A stretch of 16,225 nucleotides of DNA, from NCBI GenBank assembly GCA_964564865.1, contig CAZMDA010000074.1:1-16225 (forward strand), in the 5' to 3' direction. Every line of letters begins with the position of its first letter. The first letter of the stretch is position 1. Below, piece after piece: positions 6,710-14,108 of the stretch. The DNA comes from RBG-16-66-20 sp964564865 (GTDB lineage Bacteria; Pseudomonadota; Gammaproteobacteria; Burkholderiales; SG8-39). The notes beneath the pieces were generated by a model, which had not been told where the DNA came from, ran no database searches, and saw only the letters and a program-made list of their open reading frames with translations. Made by a program: the position numbers and the translations under genes.

Positions 6710-8658
6710 CGCTCCAGCGCCGCCTCGCCTCGATGATCTCGGCGCTGGTGCTGGCCGCGCTGATCGGCGTGCAGTTCATCCACGTGCGCGACGCCCACCG
6801 TCACCAGCAGAACCAGCTGGAGTCCCTCGCGCAGGACGCCGCCACTGCGATCGGCCTGTCGCTCGGCGTGCTGATGCGCGACGCTGATCGGGTGGTCGCG
6901 CAGACCGCCATCAACGCCGCGTTCGACCGCGGCCACTATGAGCGCATCGAACTGGTCGGCGCGAACGGCGAGCTGCTGGCGGGCAGGACGCTCGGCACGT
7001 TGCACGGGGGCCGCTATCCGGCGTGGTTTGCCGAGCTGTTCCGGCTCGATGCACCGACCGCCGAATCGCTGGTGACCACCGGCTGGCGGCAGATCGGCAG
7101 GCTGCGGGTGACGGTGCACCCGCGCTTTGCCTACGAGCAACTCTGGGCGACGGCGCGCGACACCCTCATTTACCTGCTGGCGATCTACGCGGTCGCGCTG
7201 GTACTGGCGCACCTGCTGATGCGCGGGGTGCTGCGCCCTCTGCACGCCATCGAGCGCGCCGCGCAGGCCATCGCCCGCCGCGACTACGTGCAGATCGCCG
7301 AGCGGCCGGGCACGCGCGAGCTCGCGCGCGTGGTCGAGGCGATGAACGCGATGTCCGGCAAGGTGGCCGAGGCAATCTCCGGCGAGGCGGCGCGCGCCGA
7401 AGCGCTGCAGCGCGCTTCGCAGGTCGACGAGGTGTCGGGGCTGCTCAACCGCGGCGGTTTCACCGGACGGTTCGACACCGCTTACGCGCAGGACCGCGAG
7501 CGGTTCGACGGTGCATTCGCGCTGTTGCAGATCGACGATCTGGCGGCGATCGACCGCCAGCTGGGGCGCGCGCGCTGCGACGAGCTGCTGCGTGCCGCCG
7601 GCGGCCAGCTGTCGGCGGAGGCAAGCGCCGCGCAGGGACTCGCCGGGCGCTGGGCGGGCCCGCTGTTCGTGCTGGCGCTGCCTGTCGGCGTCGAAGCGGG
7701 CGCTGCACTCGAACGGACCAGGGCTGGGCTGGAGCAGCTGATCGCCGATTACGGGCTGGAGGGGCAGGCGGTCGTTCCGGTCGGCGCCGTGCGCTGCAGC
7801 GGCGAGGATCTGGGCGCCGAGGCGCTGGCTGGCGCGGCGCTCGATGCGCTCAACCGTGCGCGCCTCAGTCCCGGGGGCCGCATCGAGCTGCGCGCGCCGG
7901 GCAGCGGTGCGGGCATCTCGCCGGCCACCGCCGCCGCGGTGCGCGAAGCGCTCGCCGGGCGCAATCTGCGGCTGTACGGCCAGGTCGCCTACTCGCTGCC
8001 GGGCCGGCGCCCGCTGCACGTCGAGATCATGGCGCGCATCGCCGGTCCCGGCGGCAGCATTCTGCCGGCATCGGAGATCATCCCGGTCGTATCGCAGCAG
8101 GGCCTCGCGCGGCGGATGGACGAGATCGTCGTCGAGAGCGTGCTGCGGGAGCTCGCGGCCGCCGCCGAGCCACGCCAGGTCGCCGTCAACCTGTCGGTGC
8201 GCTCGCTGGCGCACGGCGATTTCATCGACTGGCTTTCGGCGACGCTGGCCCGCGCGCCCGGGATGGCGGCACGCCTGGTGTTCGAACTGAGCGAGCACGG
8301 CGTGGCGCAAAATGAAGCGGCGGCGGCTCGGCTTGCCGATTCGCTGCGGAAGGCCGGCTCGGCCATGGCCATCGATCATTTCGGCATGCACCGGAGCAGC
8401 CTGGCCATCGTGCAGCGCCTGCGGCCGGCGTACCTCAAGCTTGCCGCCTTGCACACGCCGGCGCTGCGCGCCGATCCCGGCACGCGCTTCTTCGTCGATT
8501 CGCTGGCGCGCGCCGCGCGCCAGCTCGACGTGCCGCTGATCGCACAGGCGGTCGAGGACGCCGGTGCGCTCGCCGACCTCGAGGCGCTCGGCTTCTCCGG
8601 TTACCAGGGCTATGCTGCGGGCGCGCCGGCGGCGTGGCCGGCGTCCGCCGCGTCCTGA
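6706..8658 (+). CDS. lapD: LapD-type inside-out c-di-GMP receptor with degenerate GGDEF and EAL domains
   Basis: An inner-membrane receptor that binds c-di-GMP in the cytoplasm and captures LapG in the periplasm. The chosen start is the TTG overlapping the lapG stop. It gives 650 residues, close to Pseudomonas LapD (about 650), and keeps basic residues before the first membrane helix (about 9-27); ATG 6733 is the alternative. Next come a periplasmic LapD/MoxY-type domain (about 30-150), a second helix (about 153-172), HAMP (about 173-225), a degenerate GGDEF domain and an EAL-like domain. The GGDEF site reads AGPLF (317-321). The EAL motif is EIM (440-442), Asp-Asp is DH (557-558), the lysine-motif Asp is Ala580, and the late catalytic Glu is Gln614, so neither synthesis nor hydrolysis is expected. 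Trp127 in TTGWRQIGRLRV aligns, by memory, with the LapG-binding tryptophan of Pseudomonas LapD. Confidence 0.93.
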   Translation: MTLQRRLASMISALVLAALIGVQFIHVRDAHRHQQNQLESLAQDAATAIGLSLGVLMRDADRVVAQTAINAAFDRGHYERIELVGANGELLAGRTLGTLHGGRYPAWFAELFRLDAPTAESLVTTGWRQIGRLRVTVHPRFAYEQLWATARDTLIYLLAIYAVALVLAHLLMRGVLRPLHAIERAAQAIARRDYVQIAERPGTRELARVVEAMNAMSGKVAEAISGEAARAEALQRASQVDEVSGLLNRGGFTGRFDTAYAQDRERFDGAFALLQIDDLAAIDRQLGRARCDELLRAAGGQLSAEASAAQGLAGRWAGPLFVLALPVGVEAGAALERTRAGLEQLIADYGLEGQAVVPVGAVRCSGEDLGAEALAGAALDALNRARLSPGGRIELRAPGSGAGISPATAAAVREALAGRNLRLYGQVAYSLPGRRPLHVEIMARIAGPGGSILPASEIIPVVSQQGLARRMDEIVVESVLRELAAAAEPRQVAVNLSVRSLAHGDFIDWLSATLARAPGMAARLVFELSEHGVAQNEAAAARLADSLRKAGSAMAIDHFGMHRSSLAIVQRLRPAYLKLAALHTPALRADPGTRFFVDSLARAARQLDVPLIAQAVEDAGALADLEALGFSGYQGYAAGAPAAWPASAAS

Positions 8659-8660
8659 GC

Positions 8661-10994
8661 ATGCGGCCGCGCCGCGGTTCGGCACGCATGGAGTGGCTGG
8701 TCTGCGCGCTCGCGATCGCCGGATTCGCGGCGGCGGCGGCAGGGTGGAACTGGTTCGCGAGGGTTGACCAGACGCTGTACGACGCGGGCATGCGGCTGCT
8801 CGCGCGTCCCGCGCCCGACAATATCGTCATCGTCGCCATCGATCAGCCGAGCCTGGACCGCATCGGCCGGTGGCCGTGGCGGCGCGCGGTGCACGCGACG
8901 CTGCTGGAGCGCCTGACGGCCGCGGGCGCGGGTCCGGTGGGCATCGACCTGATCCTCTCGGAGCCGGATCGCGCCGATGCCGCCGGCGACGCGGCGCTGG
9001 CGGCCGCGCTCCAGCGCCACGGACGCGCGGTCCTGCCGGTGCTGATGGAGCTGTCGCCTGGCGGCGTGCCCCGGCAGGTGCTGCCGGCCCCGGCGCTGCT
9101 CGCCAGCGGGGCGGCGCTCGGCCATGTTCACGTCGAGCTCGATTCCGACGGCATCGCGCGAAGCGTGTTTCTGCGCGAGGGGCTGGGTGCCGACGCGCAT
9201 CCGAACATGGCGCTGGCGCTGGCGCAGCTTGCGGCCGCGCCGATCGGCGCAACGTTGCCCGGCGCGCGACGCGACCAGGTGCGCGGCGCGGGTGCCGGCG
9301 GCGATCCCGGGCTCTGGCTGCGCGACCATTGGGTGCACGTCGCGTTTCTCGGTCCGCCCGGACACTTCCGCCATTATTCGTACGTCGACGTCCTGCAGGG
9401 CAAGGTGGCGGCGCGCGAACTGCAGGGCCGCTACGTGCTGGTCGGTGCGACCGCGGCCGGGCTGTTCGACGCCTATCCGACCCCGGTGTCCGGGCAGGCG
9501 CGCTCGATGCCCGGCGTCGAAATCCTCGCCAACGTCCTGGACGGGTTGTTGCACGGGCGCTTCGTGCGCACCCTGCCGGCCTGGGTGGAGGCGGTGGCGA
9601 GCGCGCTCCTGGCGCTGGGCCTGATGGCTGCGTTCCTGTACCTGTCGCCGCGCGGCGCCGCGATGGCCAGCGTGCTTGCCTGCGCGGCGGTGCTCGGCGG
9701 CGCCGCGCTCGGGCTCGCGATCTGGGGCTGGTGGTTCGCGCCCTCGGCCGCCCTGGCCGGCCTGCTCTCCTGCTACCCGGTGTGGAGCTGGCGCCGGCTC
9801 GAGGCGACCCATCGCCACATGGAGGAGGAACTGGAGCGATTCGGCCGCGAGCCGGCGCTGCTTGCGTCGGCCGCGGTGATCCGGCGCAGCGACCGCATGG
9901 GCGACCTGGTGGAGCAGCGCATCGGGCAGGTGCGGCGCGCGACCGAGTCGCTGCGAGATGCGCGCCGCTTCGTGGTCGATACCCTGAACGGGATTCCGGA
10001 GGGCGCGCTGGTCGCCGATGCGGGCCTGCGCGTGGTGCTGGCGAACCCGCAGGCGGCGCGCCTGCTCGGTCCGGCGCACGCTGAACTTGCGGGCGCGGCG
10101 CTGCCCGCATTGCTGGGGCCGATCGCCCCCGCCACGGTCGCCCCCTGGCAGACGCTGGTCGAGCGGGTGCCGCTTTCCTTCGAGGCGCGCGCGCCCACCG
10201 GGTTCGAGCTGCTGGTCAACATCGTGCCGTTCGAGGGCGACGCCGGCGTGCGCCGCGGCCTGCTGGTCAGCATGGTCGACGTCACCGCGCTCAAGCAGGC
10301 GGCCAACCTGCGCGAGGAGACGCTGCGCTTCGTGTCGCATGACCTGCGTTCACCGCTTGCGTCCATCACCGCGCTGCTCGATCTGCAGATGCTCGCGCCC
10401 GAGGCGCCGCCGAAGGACATGTACGCGCGCATCCGGCGCTACGTCGAGCGCTGCCTGAGCCTGTCGGACGATTTCGTCCAGCTGGGGCGGGTGGATGCGC
10501 TGGATGCGGCGCAGTTCACCACGGTCGATCTGGTCGAGGCGCTGCGCGCCGCGCTGGAGGACGCCGAAACGCTGGCGGGTAACAAGCGCATTGGGCTCGC
10601 GCTCGGCGAAGTCCCCGAGCGAGCGCCCGCGGCGGGCGTGAGAGACCTGATCCAGCGCGTGTTCGCCAATCTGCTGAGCAATGCGGTGAAGTACAGCCCG
10701 GAGGGCAGCCAGGTCCGCTGCTCGATCGTGCGCGAGGACGGCCTCTGGGCCGTCACTGTGGCCGATCAGGGCCAGGGCATCGCGCCGGAGCTGCTGCCCC
10801 GTCTGTTCGGGCGCTACGAGCGTCTGGGCGCGGACCGGAATCGCCGCGGACCGCAAGGCGCCGGACTGGGCCTGGTTTTCGTCAAGAGCACGGTCGACCG
10901 GCTCGGCGGCACGATCAACGTCCAGAGCGAGCCCGGGCGAGGCACGCGTTTCGTGCTGCGATTCCCGGTACAGGCGGCCGCAGCCCGGGCCTGA
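8661..10994 (+). CDS. CHASE2-PAS sensor histidine kinase
   Basis: A membrane sensor kinase of 777 residues; the ATG lies two bases after the lapD stop (an upstream in-frame GTG at 8634 would overlap lapD). A first membrane helix (about 12-30) leads into a large extracytoplasmic CHASE2 domain (about 36-305; NIVIVAIDQPSLDRIGRWPWRR, GIDLILSEPD and GRYVLVGATAAGLFD are typical). Three further helices follow (about 307-375), the usual CHASE2 layout. Then come a helical linker, a PAS domain (about 432-545), a HisKA dimerisation helix with phospho-acceptor His560 in FVSHDLRSPL, and a HATPase_c domain with N-box (NLLSNAVKYSPEG), G1 (VADQGQGIAPE) and G2 (GAGLGLVFVK). No receiver domain is attached. Its likely partner is the OmpR-type regulator at 12805-13494, on the opposite strand beyond the FecR gene; this pairing is inference. 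Position at the end of the export/lapGD operon suggests envelope or surface sensing. Confidence 0.93.
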   Translation: MRPRRGSARMEWLVCALAIAGFAAAAAGWNWFARVDQTLYDAGMRLLARPAPDNIVIVAIDQPSLDRIGRWPWRRAVHATLLERLTAAGAGPVGIDLILSEPDRADAAGDAALAAALQRHGRAVLPVLMELSPGGVPRQVLPAPALLASGAALGHVHVELDSDGIARSVFLREGLGADAHPNMALALAQLAAAPIGATLPGARRDQVRGAGAGGDPGLWLRDHWVHVAFLGPPGHFRHYSYVDVLQGKVAARELQGRYVLVGATAAGLFDAYPTPVSGQARSMPGVEILANVLDGLLHGRFVRTLPAWVEAVASALLALGLMAAFLYLSPRGAAMASVLACAAVLGGAALGLAIWGWWFAPSAALAGLLSCYPVWSWRRLEATHRHMEEELERFGREPALLASAAVIRRSDRMGDLVEQRIGQVRRATESLRDARRFVVDTLNGIPEGALVADAGLRVVLANPQAARLLGPAHAELAGAALPALLGPIAPATVAPWQTLVERVPLSFEARAPTGFELLVNIVPFEGDAGVRRGLLVSMVDVTALKQAANLREETLRFVSHDLRSPLASITALLDLQMLAPEAPPKDMYARIRRYVERCLSLSDDFVQLGRVDALDAAQFTTVDLVEALRAALEDAETLAGNKRIGLALGEVPERAPAAGVRDLIQRVFANLLSNAVKYSPEGSQVRCSIVREDGLWAVTVADQGQGIAPELLPRLFGRYERLGADRNRRGPQGAGLGLVFVKSTVDRLGGTINVQSEPGRGTRFVLRFPVQAAAARA

Positions 10995-11009
10995 CCGGGC
11001 GGGTCGCGC

Positions 11010-12719
11010 TCAGCGCGGCGGCGCGTTCGCTGGCGCGTAGGTCGCGCACACCCCCGCCATGCCCTCGACCAGGCAGGCAGGTTTGGGCGCTGGCGCCGGT
11101 ACCTCCACGCTCGTTGCGGCGCCGTAGGGGCCGACCGAGCCGTCGGGATCGATCGCCCTGACGCGAAGATAGTAGATGCCCTGTGGCGGGCGCGCGAGCA
11201 GCGCGGCGGGCTCGCTGGCGCCCTGTTCGGCAACGACGCGAGTGAAGCCCGCATCGGCGGCCATCTGCAACTCGTACCTCTGTCCCGGCCGACCGGGCCA
11301 GGAAACCGCCAGCGTATCGTGGTTGATCGTCGGCGGATGCACTGGGAACGGCGCTGGCCGTACGATGAGTGCGCGCGCCGTGCTGTAGGGGCTCAGCCTG
11401 CCGTCGGCCTGGCGGCTGGCAACGCGCCAGTAATATTGACCGGGTGAGAGGCCGCCCATCGCCTGGCGCGGCTCGCGCAGCTCGTTCCATTCTTGGGCCA
11501 GCGCGGCGAACGCCGGGTCGCGGGCGATCTGCAGCACGTATCCGGTCGCGGCCGGATCCGCAAGCCAGGCGAATTCGGCGCTGTCCCCGTAGATCCGGCT
11601 GCGGTCCGGCGGGCTCGAGGGCCGAGGCGCGTCGGCCTGCGAGCGCACCCGCAGCCGCGCCACCGCGTCGCGACCCTCCAGGCCGATGTCGTCGATCGCG
11701 CGCACCCGCAGGAAGTAGTCGCCGTCGGCGAGCACTCCCAAGCGTGCCGCCGGCGCGTCGACAACCTGCTCGGTCAGCACGGCGGTCAGTTCCGGGTTGG
11801 CGGCGAGAAGAACGCGGTACGAACGGGCGCCGCCCAGCGGGCTGAACTCGATGTTCACGGGCGTGCGCGCGACAAGCCGCACGCCGGTCCACAAAAACGG
11901 CGCCGGCAGCAGCGCGCGCGGCGGGAGTGGCGCCTCGCCTGCGAGGACCCGGGTGCCGAATCCGGCCGGCACGCCGACCCCCGACCGGCCGCCCGCATCC
12001 CTGACGCCGACCTCGCCCTCCAGCACCTCGGTGGTGCTGCGCTCGCGCGCCCCGCCCACTGCGACGCGGAATTCGGTGCCGCGCACCGCCGTGGTGGCCA
12101 CCGGCGTACGAATCTCGAAACGCGAAGCCGCCTTGGCGGGCCGCTGCACCCTCGCCTCGGCGCGCCCGCGCTCCAGTTGCAGTGCAGTGTCGGTTGTGCC
12201 CGCGGCCGGTGACCTCTGCGCGCGCTCGATGCGCGCTTCAGTCGCAGGCAGCAGCAGCAGCGTGGAGCCGTCCGCGAGCCTGAGCGCCACGTAGCCGTTG
12301 GCGCCGCTGCGAATGTCCTCTCCGGCAGCGAGGCGCGCGCCGGCAGCAAGCGGCTGGCTGCCCGAGCGCACCTCGCCCTGCACGCTGGTGACTTCCAACG
12401 TGCTCGGGCGGGACTTCAACCACGCGCGCGGCAAGCGCAGCGTCTGGCCAGGCTGGAGCCGGTCGGCGTCGGAGAGGCGGTTGTGCTGCGCCAGCGCCCG
12501 TTGCACGCGGCGCGTCTCGCCTTCGTGGAGCAGCCGGGCCGCGATGCCGTTCAGCGTTTCACCCGCCCGAACCAGGTATTCCTCGTCGCCCTCCGGGACG
12601 CTCGCGGGGCGCAGCGGCGCTGTGCCCTGCGCGACGGCCGCCGGGACCCAGCCAAGCGCGAGCGCGGCGACGATCGCCGCCGCCATGCCGCCCCATCGCA
12701 GTCTGCTCAGGTTCCTCAT
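11010..12719 (-). CDS. Secreted LysM-FecR protein with three fibronectin-like modules
   Basis: It has 569 residues from an ATG at 12719 (a longer frame from 12824 would place a non-signal stretch ahead of the leader). A signal peptide runs to about residue 30 (ALALGWVPAAVA then QG). A LysM domain follows (about 47-97; EEYLVRAGETLNGIAARLL to LQPGQTLRLP), likely binding peptidoglycan. A FecR domain lies at about 125-240 (ADGSTLLLLPATEARI; IRTPVATTAVRGTEFRV). Three Fn3-like modules occupy about 275-360, 370-455 and 458-541, two of them sharing YxLRVRAID. Two cysteines near the end (548 and 557) could form a disulphide. Unlike classical FecR there is no cytoplasmic anti-sigma part or sigma-factor gene nearby. 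FecR-LysM proteins are often found beside CHASE2 sensors (from memory), so it may present a periplasmic or cell-wall signal to the convergent CHASE2 kinase. The stops are only 15 bases apart, with no clear terminator. Confidence 0.88.
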   Translation of the reverse strand: MRNLSRLRWGGMAAAIVAALALGWVPAAVAQGTAPLRPASVPEGDEEYLVRAGETLNGIAARLLHEGETRRVQRALAQHNRLSDADRLQPGQTLRLPRAWLKSRPSTLEVTSVQGEVRSGSQPLAAGARLAAGEDIRSGANGYVALRLADGSTLLLLPATEARIERAQRSPAAGTTDTALQLERGRAEARVQRPAKAASRFEIRTPVATTAVRGTEFRVAVGGARERSTTEVLEGEVGVRDAGGRSGVGVPAGFGTRVLAGEAPLPPRALLPAPFLWTGVRLVARTPVNIEFSPLGGARSYRVLLAANPELTAVLTEQVVDAPAARLGVLADGDYFLRVRAIDDIGLEGRDAVARLRVRSQADAPRPSSPPDRSRIYGDSAEFAWLADPAATGYVLQIARDPAFAALAQEWNELREPRQAMGGLSPGQYYWRVASRQADGRLSPYSTARALIVRPAPFPVHPPTINHDTLAVSWPGRPGQRYELQMAADAGFTRVVAEQGASEPAALLARPPQGIYYLRVRAIDPDGSVGPYGAATSVEVPAPAPKPACLVEGMAGVCATYAPANAPPR

Positions 12720-12754
12720 CGCCCCGGGATTGTGGGCCCTCTGGCGCGCGCGTT

Positions 12755-12768
12755 TGTCAAAGCTTTGA
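12755..12768 (-). promoter_or_regulatory. Possible promoter/operator of the FecR gene: TTGACA over a 12-bp palindrome
   Basis: On the minus strand an exact TTGACA (12760-12755) lies 36 bases before the FecR ATG and overlaps a perfect palindrome TCAAAGCTTTGA (12757-12768). This AT-rich patch stands out in a GC-rich gap. No good -10 is found at 17 bases; the nearest is CACAAT at about 20, which is too far for a strong promoter. A regulator-binding site or separate FecR expression is plausible but unproven. Confidence 0.3.
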
Positions 12769-12804
12769 AAACTCCGGGCGTGGGGGCCTGGGGGGCGGTG
12801 CGGG

Positions 12805-13494
12805 TCAGCGCTGGTCACCGTCATGCTCCAGCCGGTAACCGTGGTTGTAGACGGCCTCCAGCCGGAAGCCGTTGGCGCGCTGCAGTTGCAACTTCTGGCG
12901 GACGCGGCTCACGTGCGTATCGACGGTGCGGGTTTCCAGCGCGGCGCTGATGCGCCAGACCGCCTTCAGGAGCTCGGCGCGCGAAATCAGGCGCCCCCGG
13001 TTGCTCATCAGGTAAGCCGCGACCTCGAACTCGCGATCGGTCAGCTTCACCGGCTGGCCCTTCACCTCGGCGCTCCGGTCGGCGGCGTCGAGGGTAACGT
13101 CACCGCAGTTGATGGCGGCGCGGCCGCGGGGGCTGATGCGCCGGGCCAGCGCTCGCACCCGCGCCAGCAGCTCGTTGACTCTGACCGGCTTGACGAGGTA
13201 GTCGTCGGCGCCCGCGTCCAGCGCCGCCACGATGTCCACCTCGGCATCCATGGCGCTGGCGAACAGTACCGGCGTTGCGGCGTTCACCTGCGCCCGGTAC
13301 CAGGACAGGACCGAGATGCCGTCGTCGTCGGGCAGGAGGCGGTCGATGATCGCGAGGTCCGGCAGGCGCGCGGCCACCCCCTTGCGGAACGCAGCTCCGG
13401 TCGCGAAGTGGATCACCCGGTAACCGGCCGCGGACAGGCTGGCCTTCAACAGACCCGCCATCGCCTCGTCGTCCTCCAGCAAGGCAATTAGCAC
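12805..13494 (-). CDS. OmpR/PhoB-family response regulator
   Basis: A DNA-binding two-component regulator of 229 residues from a GTG start. The receiver domain (about 1-118) has the acidic pair Asp8/Asp9 (LEDDEAM), phospho-acceptor Asp51 (LAIIDRLLPDDDG), Ser80 at the switch position and Lys102 in LVKPVRVNELL. The winged-helix trans_reg_C domain (about 128-224) has LTDREFEVAAYLMSNRGRLISR, an effector helix in TRTVDTHVSRVRQKL, and a terminal wing (NHGYRLE). The start overlaps the hda stop by seven bases, so it is probably co-transcribed and translationally coupled with hda. The FecR gene follows after 85 bases. No kinase gene is on this strand; the CHASE2 kinase beyond the FecR gene is the nearest candidate partner. 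Targets are unknown, but the palindrome before the FecR gene is a possible site. Confidence 0.93.
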   Translation of the reverse strand: MLIALLEDDEAMAGLLKASLSAAGYRVIHFATGAAFRKGVAARLPDLAIIDRLLPDDDGISVLSWYRAQVNAATPVLFASAMDAEVDIVAALDAGADDYLVKPVRVNELLARVRALARRISPRGRAAINCGDVTLDAADRSAEVKGQPVKLTDREFEVAAYLMSNRGRLISRAELLKAVWRISAALETRTVDTHVSRVRQKLQLQRANGFRLEAVYNHGYRLEHDGDQR

Positions 13495-14108
13495 CGGTCG
13501 CCTCCGGCCGGCCGGCGCTCGAGCGCGTCAAGGGTTTCGCGCGTCAGCGGCACGGTCACCGGGCGCTGCCGTTCGAGCGACGCGCGGTCCAGCGCATCGA
13601 GGATCGCCCCCAGCGTCGGCAGGTCGCGCCTCGCGTGGGCGAGCAGGTAGGCGATGACCTCCTCGGGAATCCGCAAGCCGCGACGCGCGCTCTCGGTGCG
13701 CAGGTAGACCGCCCGGTCGGCATCGGAGAGCGGCTTGACCTGGTAAACCAGGCCCCAGGCGAGGCGGGACCTGAGGTCCTCGCGCAGCGGCAGTTGCGCG
13801 GGGGGCGCGTTGCCCGCGACCAGCACCCGGGCCCCGGCTTGGCGGGCCTCGTTGATGGCGTTGAACAGGGCGATCTGCGAACCCTCGTCGAGCGTTTCCA
13901 CGTCATCCACGACCGTCGACCCGCCGCAGGCGCGCAGCAGGTGCGTCCTGCCGCATCCCGGTTCGCCCCAGAGGTACAGGATGCACTCCGGATACGCCCC
14001 CGAGCGGAACGCCCGCAGGCGGGCAAGCAGTTCCGCATTCGCCCCCGGAACGAAATTCTCGAGGGTCGGTTCGGGCGGCGGCGAAATCCCCAGCGCCAGC
14101 TGCTTCAT
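13488..14108 (-). CDS. hda: Hda-like DnaA-homologous AAA+ protein, unusually short
   Basis: Hda binds the replication sliding clamp and promotes hydrolysis of DnaA-bound ATP, limiting re-initiation. This protein has 206 residues, against roughly 220-250 usual. The ATG overlaps the upstream stop by four bases (ATGA). The N-terminal MKQLALGI contains a clamp-binding motif of the QL-x-L type. Walker A is GEPGCGRT (residues 48-55), with Arg in the Lys position as in Escherichia coli Hda. A Walker B-like VVDDVETL is at 66-73, a box VII-like LREDLRSRLAWG at 108-119 and a sensor-2 region RRDLPTLGAILDALDRASL at 160-178. Only about 12 residues separate the two Walker motifs, where relatives have about 30-50, so a strand and helix of the core appear to be missing. 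The remaining motifs are intact, arguing for a compact variant rather than a pseudogene. Confidence 0.85.
   Translation of the reverse strand: MKQLALGISPPPEPTLENFVPGANAELLARLRAFRSGAYPECILYLWGEPGCGRTHLLRACGGSTVVDDVETLDEGSQIALFNAINEARQAGARVLVAGNAPPAQLPLREDLRSRLAWGLVYQVKPLSDADRAVYLRTESARRGLRIPEEVIAYLLAHARRDLPTLGAILDALDRASLERQRPVTVPLTRETLDALERRPAGGDRC

Noticed and set aside
6478..8685. A 735-codon minus-strand open frame opposite lapG/lapD
   Set aside because: Composition is Arg/Gln/His/Ala-rich and patternless, while the plus strand encodes LapD with many family motifs.
8610..10340. A 576-codon minus-strand open frame opposite the histidine kinase
   Set aside because: No domain pattern; the kinase on the plus strand has all expected boxes.
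10995..11016. A possible bidirectional terminator between the convergent kinase and FecR genes
   Set aside because: Only a short GC palindrome (cgcgct/agcgcg around one base) is present, with no usable loop and no T-run on either strand.
11010..12719. Reading the FecR protein as a classical iron-dicitrate anti-sigma regulator
   Set aside because: There is no cytoplasmic anti-sigma segment, no TonB receptor and no ECF sigma gene nearby; a signal peptide and LysM domain place it in the periplasm.
13488..14108. Reading the short hda as a pseudogene
   Set aside because: The frame is intact, its start and stop are coupled to neighbours, and motifs on both sides of the missing segment are preserved.
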